Shown here: piece after piece, positions 20,401 through 31,305 of the stretch
Layout: the number at the start of each line of letters is the position of its first letter
How positions within the stretch are numbered: position 1 is the stretch's first letter
From: Lophium mytilinum
Taxonomy: Eukaryota > Ascomycota > Dothideomycetes > Mytilinidiales > Mytilinidiaceae
DNA length: 64,000 nt
NCBI GenBank assembly: GCA_010093605.1
Contig: MU004195.1
Coordinates: forward strand, 560,708-624,707
Direction: 5' to 3'
The notes under the pieces: model-generated
The model's database searches: none
Seen by the model: the letters and a program-made list of their open reading frames with translations, nothing else
Told to the model about the DNA's origin: nothing
Made by a program: the position numbers and the translations under genes

Positions 20401-22827
20401 CGTTGTGGGCCCAGCAGTCTGCACACTGAGGTCGTGTGCTGACGCTCGTCGTTCTATATTAGCACCTGCGATCATAGGATTCTTCATTGTCGCACTCGGA
20501 GACTGGGTCTGAGACCTCCTAGGCGGTGACATGACAGCGTTTTGTGCAGGTTGCCCTGGCTGGTATTGTGGCGTGTAATTCGTTCTTTTTCTCGGCGATC
20601 CAACGGTGGAAGACGGGCTACTTCTCATAGGTGGTGTTGCTGATCTGGCTGTCATTGGCGGCCTTGATTGAGCCTCGAAAGGAGCGTGGCTTGGATCTTG
20701 CTCCTCGAGCTCACTGACTTCTTCCAATGGCTGCCTGAAGGTAGCTCTTGGAACAGCTGACTCTGAATGCATGGTATGATGGCCTTGCTCAGGAGCAGCA
20801 TACTGACTAGGAGGATGGCTGTGGTCGACTTGATCCTGAGGTACCGTGTGGAACGCGAGAGGGCTGGAAGTGCGCGGCGCAAACGGTTGGGGATGTGGTC
20901 TCGGCGGACCCGCTGGATCTGACACATATCGGGCATGAGTAGGAGCTGGAGGACCTTGTGAAGAGGGAGCAGGGGAATATCGTGGCACTGATGGAGCAGC
21001 TGTGGGAGGTGCAGGAGAGTAACGGGAGCCAGCCCCGGGAGCAGATGGTGGGGCTGGAGAATATCGAGATGGTGCTATAGGCGCCGGGGGTGGCACCGGG
21101 AGGCTGTTCGACCGAGTGGGAGACGTGCCTAGATCTGGGAAGGCAGGGAGTCTTTCGGGCGCTTGTAACTGGGCTATTAGAGGCGCAGATGGAGCTTGAG
21201 AGCCTTGTGATGCCCACGACTCTGTCCGCTGGTTTGGCGGGGGTTGAGGAGGGCCATAATTCCCAGGAGGAGGGGTCGGCATTCCGTGCTGCGGAGTGTA
21301 GCGTCCAGAGGGAGCATGATGCCTAGGCTTTGTAACGATGGGTAATTCTGCGAAGAAGTCATTGCTAGCGGGTTTTGCCGGTGGTGGTGGCTGCTGTGTT
21401 GGCGCAGAATTGAGTCCGTTCATTGGAGGTTGCATCGAGTGGCTAGACGACGGGGGTGACAGGCTGGCGGCCGACATGTTTGAATGAGGCGGAGGTCGCG
21501 CAGCACCGGTACTGTTGTTAGAATACATGCTACTGCTCCTGGGTGGCGGAAGAGTTGGCTGTGTAGTAGGCACAGAAACGTGATGTGGAGCCGCTCTCCT
21601 TCGGGGCTTGACAATATCATCCGGAAGATCATACGGGGAGTGATAACCTCCCTTGGCCTTGTCTGCAAAACTTAGGGACGAACTGGGCATCTCGGGTCGA
21701 CTCGGCTGCTGGGGTATCTGTGGAGATTGGCCATATGCCCCGAAAGGGGTACCTGGTGAGGGTATCGACCTCTGATCCATCTGGGAAAAATCCGTGAACT
21801 GCGGCGCTTGCACCCCATAGGGGTTCGTGATAAGCTTTGGTGCTTGGGCTCCGGTGGGAGCATACTTGTTCGCTGAGCTCGACCCAGGACGAGTAGATCG
21901 CGTAACCGATGGTTCCGGTTGAGGGAGTTCATCTTCGAGGAAGCCAGGGTCGTCCTCAAATTCAAAAGGCGGGACGGTTTCCACATTCTCGGGTAGGAAA
22001 TCGTCGTCTAGTGCAAGATCCCAAAGGCCTTGTTGGCTGCCACCGTCATTGTGCGACTCGTGGGTATGATCTGCCCCAGCACCAAACAAATCGTCATCCT
22101 CGGTCGTCCCCCAGTCGATCTCGGGAGTCTTTACTTCTCCAAACTTCTCTTGAGGAACATCCGGGCTTGCGACTGGGCCATCCTGCTGTTTGCCGCCCAG
22201 ATCAAACACTTCACCGGATGTGCCCCAGTCTATTGATGGCGTTGCGGCTTGGGTGGCCAGCGGAGCCTCGGCATTTTCTTGAATTGCGTCGTCAAGGAAG
22301 GTTGATTCTCCTTGGTGCTCGTAATTCCCGGCGGGGGGATGCTCCGTTTCCGCATCGTGACTGGTGCTCTCCTCATTGTGTATCCCATTTGCAGCCTCTT
22401 GGGCCATCTCAGGCACCTCGACCGGGCTTGCGGTGCTATGTGTCGTTTTTGGGGTGCTCTCCGAACCCAACGTAATCTCAGCCCCGTTCGTTGCTTGTGT
22501 CCGAGACACCCCATTGCCCTGTCTTGTCCGATCTGAGATGCCTTGGGTACCAAAGAACTCGCCGTTGGCGGCTGGTTCGTCATCGAAGACGGCGAAGGGT
22601 GCTGCGGGGGGCGCTGCTTTGACAGCCGGAAGCTCGTTGTCCACCGCAGGCTTAGACTCAGGTTGCGACAGGGGTTCCTTCACGGCGCCGGATGGATGTG
22701 ATGGTAATTCCTCGGGAGCCGGGGACTGTTCGTCGTGATCTGGCCTCATTGCTGGATTCCATGCGGCTGATGAGGGGGTTCCGCCATAGGCATAGGAGAA
22801 GTCCGGACCTCCATAGTCGCTTCCCAT
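17410..22827 (-). CDS. SEC16: COPII coat assembly protein Sec16
   Basis: One uninterrupted exon, 1805 residues, the usual size for fungal Sec16. The N-terminal half is long, acidic, then P/S/Q-rich and disordered. The central conserved domain begins near residue 850 ([24 protein letters not shown]), followed by the ACE1-like alpha-solenoid (about 980-1300, e.g. [43 protein letters not shown]) that binds Sec13. A C-terminal conserved block ([11 protein letters not shown]..., ~1620) and a proline-rich end follow. Sec16 scaffolds ER exit sites and recruits Sec23/24/31 and Sar1. The start [10 protein letters not shown] is the first ATG in the frame. It is divergently paired with the NEO1-type flippase, another secretory-pathway gene, over 883 bp. 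Confidence 0.95.
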   Translation of the reverse strand: [1805 protein letters not shown]

Positions 22828-23710
22828 TATGCAAATTATCGTACGCGGTGAAAGGGGTATATGTAATTACTGCGGTGCGCGTTAGTCCGGCTTCATGTGC
22901 GCGTAATCGTGTCTGGTGTGCGGCATAGGCTTTGAAAGCTGGACGCGACCGTCGACGGTCTGTATTGTGACGGGAATGCTTCGAATATGCGTAGAGTTGA
23001 TGGTAAAGTCGAATTTGAGAAGTATTGAAGTAATGGCGATGTCGAAGCGCTCTCGAACCGTGGTAGTTGACAGATTGACAAGGGGGAGATGATGGCATCC
23101 CTTTCGCCATTCACGAGAAGAGTACGTACCAATACAAGAAGGCAGAAGGAGCAGCAGCAGTCAGGTCGCGCGCAATGCTGGCGGCGACGTACAAGGACCG
23201 CGAATTAGTAGAAGAGGCTCGCTGTGGTAGAAGAGGGAGCGTGGGGAGACATGCGGAGGGGGAATGGGGAGAGAGGTGGTGTTTGGGGGGAGGTGACGGG
23301 AGTCTTGGTGAAGCGTTCCGGCGGCCGACGAAAGGAGCAAGGTGGCTCGACTGCCCTGCTGCGATGACCCTATTGATCCGCGACGGGGACGACGACGCCA
23401 GAATTATTGCACCGCCACCGTGATTGAAGAGAACCCCGTACGCCTCTGGATATCCCATACATACACTCCATCTCACTTCCGTGAACTTGGTGGCATAATT
23501 AGTTGCTGCTTACCCATATCTACCGCTGCCTGGAGGCCCCTCATACAGCCACCTGGACCCCCAACCACTACGCATAAAGAAACAATTTCGAGTCGAGATA
23601 TTGCGAATACATTCTTGAGCCTCCGCAGCCCTCACCTCCATGCTTAGTGTATACAATTAATCCTCTCGACCCCTTCCGCGCCGGCCGCAACCCTCCTTTC
23701 ATGAACCACC
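22828..23710. promoter_or_regulatory. Shared promoter SEC16 / P4-ATPase
   Basis: The 883-bp divergent spacer has no credible gene. No TATA box was seen near either start, in line with housekeeping-type promoters. Short ORFs on both strands overlap and are not family-like. Confidence 0.4.
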
Positions 23711-26700
23711 ATGTCCGCTCCTCACCAATACCACCAACCAAATGCGCCAGACGATAGCGACTCCGACCTCGAGCTCGACCTAGAAGAACTCGATCCACTC
23801 GCCGCGTCCTCCAATTCGGCGGCCTCCCCGCCGCGCCGTCCTTCAAAAGAGCAACATAAGCCGTATCAGCTGGGGGCAAGGATACCTCTGCGCAATCTGA
23901 GGGTTGGCAGACTGCGGGGACTGAGGAGGAATACAGCATCACCAAGCTATGACGAGGATGAGGATCTCCGGGGCCTCATCGAGGACGACCATGACACTCA
24001 GAGGAACTCCGCGGGTAGTCTTGGCACCATTGGGGACGACGATGCGCCGCTGCTCTCTTCTTCACAAGTTAGGAGGAGAACGCCCCGGAATCCAAGCGCA
24101 ATGGCTAGGCTTGGATCAGCTCTCCGTCTACCCAGCTTCATGTCTGCACAGACTCAACCGATGACGCCGGGGGGGCATCCAGCTGAAGAAGAGGAAGAAG
24201 CAGAGGACGAGCACGATCCCAGCTCAAACAGGAACATCGCGGTCGGCCAACTGCAGGCGTCTCGATTTCCCCCAAACGCCGTTTCCAACGCCAAATACAC
24301 CCCATGGAGTTTCCTCCCGCGCACCCTGTACAACGAATTCTCCTTCTTCATCAATATGTATTTCTTGCTTGTAGCATTATCGCAGATTATACCCGCATTA
24401 CGGATCGGATACCTCTCCACCTATATTGCACCTCTCGCATTTGTCATATCCGTTACACTTGGAAAGGAAGCCCTCGACGATATTGCCAGACGGAGAAGAG
24501 ACGCCGAAGCAAACTCGGAAGGATACACAGTTTTGCGATTTGAGGATAATCGACGAAATGGCGTAGCCAACTCCAGCAGGAGTGGGATGGGTGCACGCAG
24601 GCTGTCGGATATTGAGGACGAGGAACGAAATATGTCCACCACGACCGGAATGCCGACATCTAGCTATCAGGAAGTAGTGAAGCCATCTCGCAACCTCAAA
24701 GTCGGTGATGTCGTGAAGCTGGGGAAAGATCAACGAGTTCCGGCCGACATGGTGCTGTTGAAGAGTTATTCCAATGAGGTCGCTGCATCTGTCCCCGAGC
24801 CCGCGCCGTCCGAGCACCCAGAGCTGTTAGATCTAGGGGCTGGTGCTGCGTCGGGATCATTGGAAAAGCCTCAAACTCCATCGAATGCCCCAGAGCCTAC
24901 TGGAGAAGCCTTTATCCGAACGGATCAGCTAGATGGTGAGACAGATTGGAAGCTTCGGATTACATCGCCCTTGACTCAATCTCTTGACATTGGCGAATAT
25001 ACTAGGCTTCGGGTTGTAGCGGGAAAGCCAGACAAGAAAGTCAACGAGTTTATCGGAACGGTTGAGCTGCTCCCAAAATCACGCCGAGAGTATGATCCAC
25101 ATATCAGTAGGGACGAAGAAGGAGGGCCATCCACAGCTACAGAACAAGTCAAGTCTGCTCCACTGAACATCGATAGCACGCTTTGGGCGAATACGGTTGT
25201 GGCTTCAAGCTGTGCGGTGCTTGCCGTAGTGGTCTACACCGGCTCCCAAACACGCCAAGCTCTGTCTACGTCTCCTTCAAGGTCCAAGACCGGTCTGCTC
25301 GAGTACGAAATCAATTCGTTGACCAAGATACTGTGCATACTTACGTTGAGTCTCTCGTTCATTCTGGTAGCCGCGGATGGATTCCGCGCTCAAGATGGCA
25401 ATCAGTGGTATGTCCTCGTCATGCGATTCTTGATTCTGTTCTCAACCATCGTACCCGTTGGGCTACGTGTCAATCTGGACATGGGAAAGTCTGTCTATGC
25501 CTACTTGATTGAACACGACAAAGAGATTCCAGGGACAGTGGTGCGCACAAGTACGATTCCCGAGGATCTTGGTCGGGTAGAGTACTTGCTAAGCGACAAG
25601 ACTGGAACGCTTACGCAAAATGGTATGTATTCAGGCAGCATAGAAACTGTTCAACTTACTGATCGCTTGAAACAGAGATGGAAATGAAGAAAATACATGT
25701 CGGGACTGTCTCCTATGCCAACGAGGCTATGGACGAAGTTACTTCATACGTCCGTCAAAGTTTCATCGTCCAGCCATCTGGTGACGCCACACCTTCTCCG
25801 TCGTTGATTACACCGTCTTCTACATATGTCGCTCCCCTGACATCCGCCACGAGGACGCGGAGAGAGATCGGGTCTCGAGTGCGCGACGTAGTCCTAGCGC
25901 TTGCGTTGTGTCATAATGTGACACCGACATCCGAAGAGAAAGACGGCGAAACTGTTATATCGTACCAAGCTTCATCTCCTGATGAAATTGCCATTGTTCG
26001 CTGGACGGAGGCTGTTGGTCTTCGATTGCTGCAACGTGATCGGCACTCCATGTCTTTGCAATCAGTCGAAACCGGGAAACTCGTCGTGCGCGTACGAATT
26101 CTCAACGTGTTCCCCTTTACATCAGAGGGGAAGCGCATGGGCATAGTCGTCAAATTTTACTCTGGCACCGCATCCTCGCCAACGGAAGATGACGGAGACA
26201 TATGGTTTTACCAAAAAGGCGCCGACACCGTCATGAGCACTATCGTCGCTGCCAACGACTGGCTCGATGAAGAGACCGCCAATATGGCCCGCGAAGGCCT
26301 CCGCACCCTAGTCGTTGGCCGCAAAAAGCTCTCTGCTGGCATCTATGAAGAATTTCTCTCCAAATACTCCCAGGCCGCCCTCGCCCTCCACAACCGCGAC
26401 ACCGCCCTCGCGGACGTTGTCAAAGCCTACCTCGAAAATGACCTTGAGCTCCTCGGCGTCACCGGTGTCGAGGACAAGCTTCAGAAGGACGTCAAGTCCT
26501 CCCTCGAGCTCCTCCGCAACGCTGGCATCAAGATCTGGATGTTGACGGGCGACAAGGTCGAGACGGCGCGCTGTGTCGCTGTTAGTTCCAAGCTCGTCGC
26601 CAGGGGGCAGTACGTTCATACTATTGCGAAAATGAAGCGGAAAGACCTCGCGCACGACTCGCTCGATTTCCTCCGCGGCAAACCCGACGCATGCTTGCTG

Positions 26701-27763
26701 ATTGATGGCGAGTCGCTAGCATTAATGCTAACGCACTACCGCGAGCAATTTATCTCCATCGCCGTCACCCTCCCCACCGTCGTTGCGTGCCGCTGCTCGC
26801 CTACCCAAAAGGCTGATGTCGCGAAACTGATCCGCGCATACACCAAGAAGCGCATCTGCTGTATCGGCGACGGCGGCAACGACGTCTCCATGATCCAAGC
26901 CGCAGACGTTGGCGTCGGGATCGTGGGAAAAGAAGGCAGGCAAGCCAGTCTCGCAGCCGATTTCTCAATTGAGCAGTTCTGCTACTTGACTAAACTACTC
27001 GTATGGCACGGGCGGAACAGCTACAAGCGCAGCGCGAAGCTCGCCCAATTCGTCATCCACCGTGGTCTCATCATCAGCGTTTGCCAGACCGTCTACAGCA
27101 TCGCTACGAAATTTGCTCCGAACGCTCTCTACCGCGTTAGCTACCCCCTCCCTCATTCAAACACTCACTCGCTAACCGAAACCCCAGGACTGGCTCCTCG
27201 TCGGCTACAGCACAGTCTACACCATGGCGCCCGTCTTCTCCCTCGTCCTCGACACCGACATCCCCTCTTCCCTCGCTCACCTCTACCCGGAACTCTACGC
27301 CGAGCTCACCACTAACCTCACCCTCTCCTACCGCACCTTCTTCATCTGGGTCCTCGTCTCCATCTACCAAGGCTCCATCATCCAAGTCCTCTCCCAAGTC
27401 CTCACCCCCTCCCCCACCCCCTCCGCAACTGACTCCACCGGCCTCGAAGTCGGCAGTCCCGGCTTCTCGCGCATGGTCGCCCTCTCCTACACCGCGCTCG
27501 TGCTCAACGAACTCGTTATGGTCGCCATCGAGATCATCACGTGGCATTGGGGGATGTGGTTGTCTATTCTGGGGACTGCGGGCGTGTTTTTCGCGAGTGT
27601 GCCGTTTTTGGGCGATTATTTCGATTTGGGGTATGTGGCGAGTGTGGGGTTTTTGTGGAGGGTGCTGGTTGTGGCGGGCGTGAGTTTGGGGCCGCCGTAT
27701 GCGGTGAAGTTGCTGAGGAGGGCGTTGAAGCCGCCGAGTTATCGGAAGGTGAGGGGGGTGTAG
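23711..27763 (+). CDS. NEO1: P4-type phospholipid flippase, Neo1/ATP9 class
   Basis: Three exons, 23711..25622, 25676..27135 and 27188..27763, 1315 residues. After an acidic disordered N-terminus (1-190) come the P4 signatures: TPWSFLPRTLYNEFSFFINMYFL, DQLDGETDWKLR (actuator domain), LLSDKTGTLTQNEM (phosphorylated D629), SPDEIAIVRW, MLTGDKVETA and CIGDGGNDVSMIQ, then the last membrane helices in exon 3 (DWLLVGYSTVYTMAPVFSL). The RVNLDMGKS ending of the TM4 motif and the lack of a long C-tail place it in the Neo1/TAT-5 group, which works at Golgi/endosome membranes without a Cdc50 subunit. Introns are 53 and 52 nt; the first splits the phosphorylation loop codon after TQN. The motif before RVNLDMGK reads VPVGL instead of the usual PISL/PVSL. 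Confidence 0.95.
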
Positions 27764-28420
27764 GAGTGTTGGATGAGGGCGGATGGGGAGAGAAAGAGGG
27801 GGTTTGAGCGTGGCGTTTGGGGGTTTGAGGTTTGCATAGCGGATTTAATTCCTTTTTCAGGTTGGGCTTTTTGAGATTGTGAGTGCTCATCTACGCTCGT
27901 GTGCTTTCCATTCATGTGAATGTGCAAGAAAGTCAATGAGGCGAGGTTTGCAGAAGTAGGAATCGAGTCTGTTAAAGTGAGGCTTTCGTAAAACGGTAAA
28001 GTTTATCAGGATGTGTTTCAGCATGTGGCACGCGGAGATGAAGTCGTGTGTACGTATTCCAATTTCCGTTCCATTATGAACATCAGATCATGACCTGAAG
28101 TCGGACAACAGAACGCTAATGTGAAGAAGTCAGGTTCCCCGTGCCAGCAGCTTTGCGTGATGGCGAGAAGTGTGTGTATAGTACAATGGTGCATGAGGTA
28201 TTGGGGAAGGCAGAACCAAAGTCTGTGATGAGGAAAGAAAACACCACAAGCCCTTCGCATAATGTGCTTCCTATCTTCCGCAGAACAAATGCCTTTCTCT
28301 TTGAAGGCCGAGAAGGTAAGACGAAGACTCAGTACGAGTACCGTGTCTGCATTTCGTTACCTGACTTCGAACGAATATAGTGGCATGTCTACCACACTGA
28401 CGATCGAAGACAGATAATCC
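27764..28420. other. Convergent spacer
   Basis: Tail-to-tail region between the flippase and a 2EXR gene. No gene is supported; the small ORFs on each strand are low complexity or overlap. Confidence 0.5.
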
Positions 28421-29638
28421 TCAGCCGCTGGCTGAGCTAGCCAATCCTTGCGATACGTTCTGCGAGGTTCCTAGAAGACAACGCAGTTTCGCCTGTGCCA
28501 GGAGTGGAGCCGGATACCAAGGGGGATGATCGGCCGGTCGCAAGATATTGTACAGGTTTGTGAGGCTCATTTCAGTGAACCGTCTGGCGGTTACAGTGTG
28601 CAAAACAAGTATGTCGGTCAACTCGGCAATGTACTGCAAACGTTCCTCCGGCGTCCTCAGCCCGTAGGCTTTCTCCCCATAGGGACTATCGAGTTCGGTA
28701 TTCAGGATCCACTCCGCGAGCGTCTGGTAACTGGTGGAGTCTAGAGTTGGGGGTTGTGGCAAGTCTGGCATATGACTCCTGTCGGTTCCGCCCTTTGATG
28801 TGTTGTCTAACACGCATGTTAGCGGTGCTTTATTTTGCACGGTTGTATGAGCATTGCGCTGACCTTTATTATACTCTGACACCGTCCCCTCATAGGCAAA
28901 GAAGAAAGCAGCCTCTTCTTTAGTCATGAACAGCCTGATGTCCAAGCTCTTGCACTTGCTATCTCTCTCCTCCTGGTCTTCAATCAAGCCTGGCAGATGG
29001 CGTAGTCTGTCGACTTCGTTGAGAACTAGTCCAACAACCTTCTTGCTCTTGAATTGGGTGTCGACCATCAAGAAGCGAAGCTGCAAAACATAAGAGAAAC
29101 CGAGGTTGAGATCCAGTAGAATCTTTTGGATCGACCCAACTTGCTTGGGGCAGATCGCATCAACAACATACTGGACTTGGCGGCCGTACCCGTATAGCTT
29201 CCAGACTTGGAGCCACTCAACATAGACCTTATTCCGGTGGAAGATGTTAGCGAAAGAGAAAACCGGCGCATCCTGCAGCCCTGGTAAAAGCGCCGATTGC
29301 AGAAGGCATGAGTCAATGCATAGAACGTCCTTCGCGAAGTCAAAGTATGCGAGGCGTTTCGGATGACCCTGTGCATCTTTGCCAGTACTCCGCAGGTTCA
29401 ATGTCTCGTAGAATGCTTCCCGATTCGACAGAGCCGAGGTTGGCCATGTCCCTCCAATAGCAACAGCCTTGGAGGGAAGCTGGTATTGGGTCAATTGAAT
29501 AATCCGTCCGCGCTCTGGCAAAGCGGACCTCCAGATCCGAACTCGAATCTCGGGCGGTAGCTTGTCGAAGCAGGCGAAGCAGTCTGCTGCTTTCTCGAGG
29601 CAGTTCGGCGTAGCTGACGGGCTTGCAGGTAGGTCCAT
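28421..29638 (-). CDS. 2EXR-domain protein
   Basis: Single exon, 405 residues. The N-terminal box CFACFDKLPPEIRVRIWRSALPERGRIIQL (about 19-48) is the hallmark of the fungal 2EXR family, an F-box-like helical motif of unknown function; a second conserved part (TLNLRSTGK..., YFDFAKDVLCID) follows. No signal peptide or membrane helix. A TATAAGG element on the minus strand at 29839-29833 lies about 195 bp upstream, fitting a normal start at 29638. A second, distant 2EXR gene sits at 41439. Role unknown; ubiquitin-ligase adaptor function is sometimes inferred from the F-box resemblance, without proof. Confidence 0.88.
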   Translation of the reverse strand: MDLPASPSATPNCLEKAADCFACFDKLPPEIRVRIWRSALPERGRIIQLTQYQLPSKAVAIGGTWPTSALSNREAFYETLNLRSTGKDAQGHPKRLAYFDFAKDVLCIDSCLLQSALLPGLQDAPVFSFANIFHRNKVYVEWLQVWKLYGYGRQVQYVVDAICPKQVGSIQKILLDLNLGFSYVLQLRFLMVDTQFKSKKVVGLVLNEVDRLRHLPGLIEDQEERDSKCKSLDIRLFMTKEEAAFFFAYEGTVSEYNKGQRNAHTTVQNKAPLTCVLDNTSKGGTDRSHMPDLPQPPTLDSTSYQTLAEWILNTELDSPYGEKAYGLRTPEERLQYIAELTDILVLHTVTARRFTEMSLTNLYNILRPADHPPWYPAPLLAQAKLRCLLGTSQNVSQGLASSASG

Positions 29639-30569
29639 AGTCGCTGAATTGCAGGACTAGTCAAGAGAGAAAGGCGACACGGGGGAACGCGACGAGGTAC
29701 AGGCCGATGAAAGGTGAGCGATAGGTTTCTGAACGTGGCTGAAGCTGGTGAACGAGTGAAGTGTTGATGAGACGTCAGGCGAGAAGGTTGAAGTTTGGAG
29801 GCGAGGTTGAAAAGAGACAGAGCTCCGCCGGGCCTTATAGCTCTCCGACTTCGGCACCTGCCCTCTCAATCTACAGAGGCCACCCAAGATGAGCGGCTGA
29901 CATTCAGTACGAGAAGCATCAGAAGAACTTTAATTGGCTCACGTTGGCTTCAGCATTGTACATGGCGAAAACCGTTACGGTCTACTCCTATGCCATCATT
30001 GGTGCTTCAGTGGAGTCTGAGTATGCCACGAATCCAGAAGGGATACAGCTTGGATCAAAAGCAAATTCATGAGTCTGTTGGAAGCTTGTCCCGATTATCT
30101 GCTGGAAGCACTAGCCTTAGTTCCCCGTTGACTACTCCTCCACCTTCCGGCATCAACACACTCGAAGACGTCGAAGATAATATTCATCAAGGCCAGTGCG
30201 GACCCTAAAGAACCGCTTTAACGTTACAGGGTCAATTATCTCCAGATTACGAGAGATCGAGCGAGATGAGCGAAGTCGTCTACAGGTATAGTCGTCAGAA
30301 TTCGCAGTCAAGGTCGCGCGATTGCACACGACACTATAGACGGGAGGCTTATCCATAGGAGAATCCTTGTTGGCTGATCTCCGATCTAGAATCGTAACAT
30401 GACGTCGTTGCGATGAAACTGCATTCCGAGCCGGTTGTATTCATGTGGGCATTCCCGCAGTGCATACATTCTTTTGGAGACGACCTTAAAGTCATCCGCG
30501 GTATGTTGCTGCTCGGGCTCGCAGTCTAATCCAACCTTCAGTTAGCAACACTCTTTAGATTCACCAAAG
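29639..30569. other. Intergenic 0.9 kb
   Basis: Divergent spacer between the 2EXR gene and the small secreted protein gene. No family-like frame; the 137-codon ORF at 29795 is antisense to the 2EXR promoter/leader and looks accidental. Confidence 0.45.
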
Positions 30570-31123
30570 ATGAAATATCTCATCCTTCCGCTCCTCGTAG
30601 TCCTCAGCACTGCCACCATCGCTTCTCCGGTAGCGCAATCAAACTTCCACACTCCCGACCAACTCTGGCCACCCTTCAAGAAGCCGACGACAAGTTTATC
30701 CTCTCGGTATCCTTATCCGACCGACGACAGCAACCGCCCAAACGGCGATAGCGTTGACAATGGGAATGGCAATGGTGATGGGAATAATTTCAGCATAAAT
30801 GTAGACAACTACAGTAATAGCGTGGCGACTTGCCCTTCTAGTCCAGCCGGTAAGTAAGACCGTCTGAGCAGTGTCTCGGCGTAGTAGCGCAGGCGATTTG
30901 CTGATTTGGTTGAAAACCAGACGGGGCTTCAGGACGCTGTCGAAGCTACAAAGACTGCAACTTCTGCTTCTACAAGGACCGGTGCTGTTTCACACCAAAG
31001 CCGCCGCCGGGGGGAAACACGGTGCCGCTGCCCATCGTTCAACCGAACCAACCAAACCCGCCGCCGGAGGATCTTGGGTATTGCCTTTGTGGAGGGGAGG
31101 GGATCGAGGATCAGTGTTCCTGA
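30570..31123 (+). CDS. Small secreted cysteine-rich protein
   Basis: Two exons, 30570..30849 and 30921..31123, 160 residues. Residues 1-18 are a strong signal peptide (MKYLILPLLVVLSTATIA). The first exon continues with a short N/G/D-rich linker (NGNGNGDGNN); the 71-nt intron (GTAAGT...ACCAG) leads into a cysteine cluster, CRSYKDCNFCFYKDRCCF, then a proline-rich stretch and a final CLCGGEGIEDQC. The mature protein has nine Cys. Splicing changes the frame and is needed to see the Cys-rich half, which supports the model since the spliced frame is open and rich in paired Cys. No family was recognised. Such proteins are often surface-active or effector-like, but nothing here proves interaction with a host. 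Confidence 0.75.
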
Positions 31124-31305
31124 AACAGTGACTCCATTGGGGGCTTCATTGACTTTCTCACTTGTATGTACTAATAGAAGAGTAGAGTTTCGAATTGGGA
31201 TAATGAGAGTAATGTTTCTAAGCCGACGGCAACAAAAGAAAGTGCGGCCCATAGAGAGTCTTGCTGACACAATTTCATCCAAATAATCCAGTCACCTCTC
31301 AGAGC

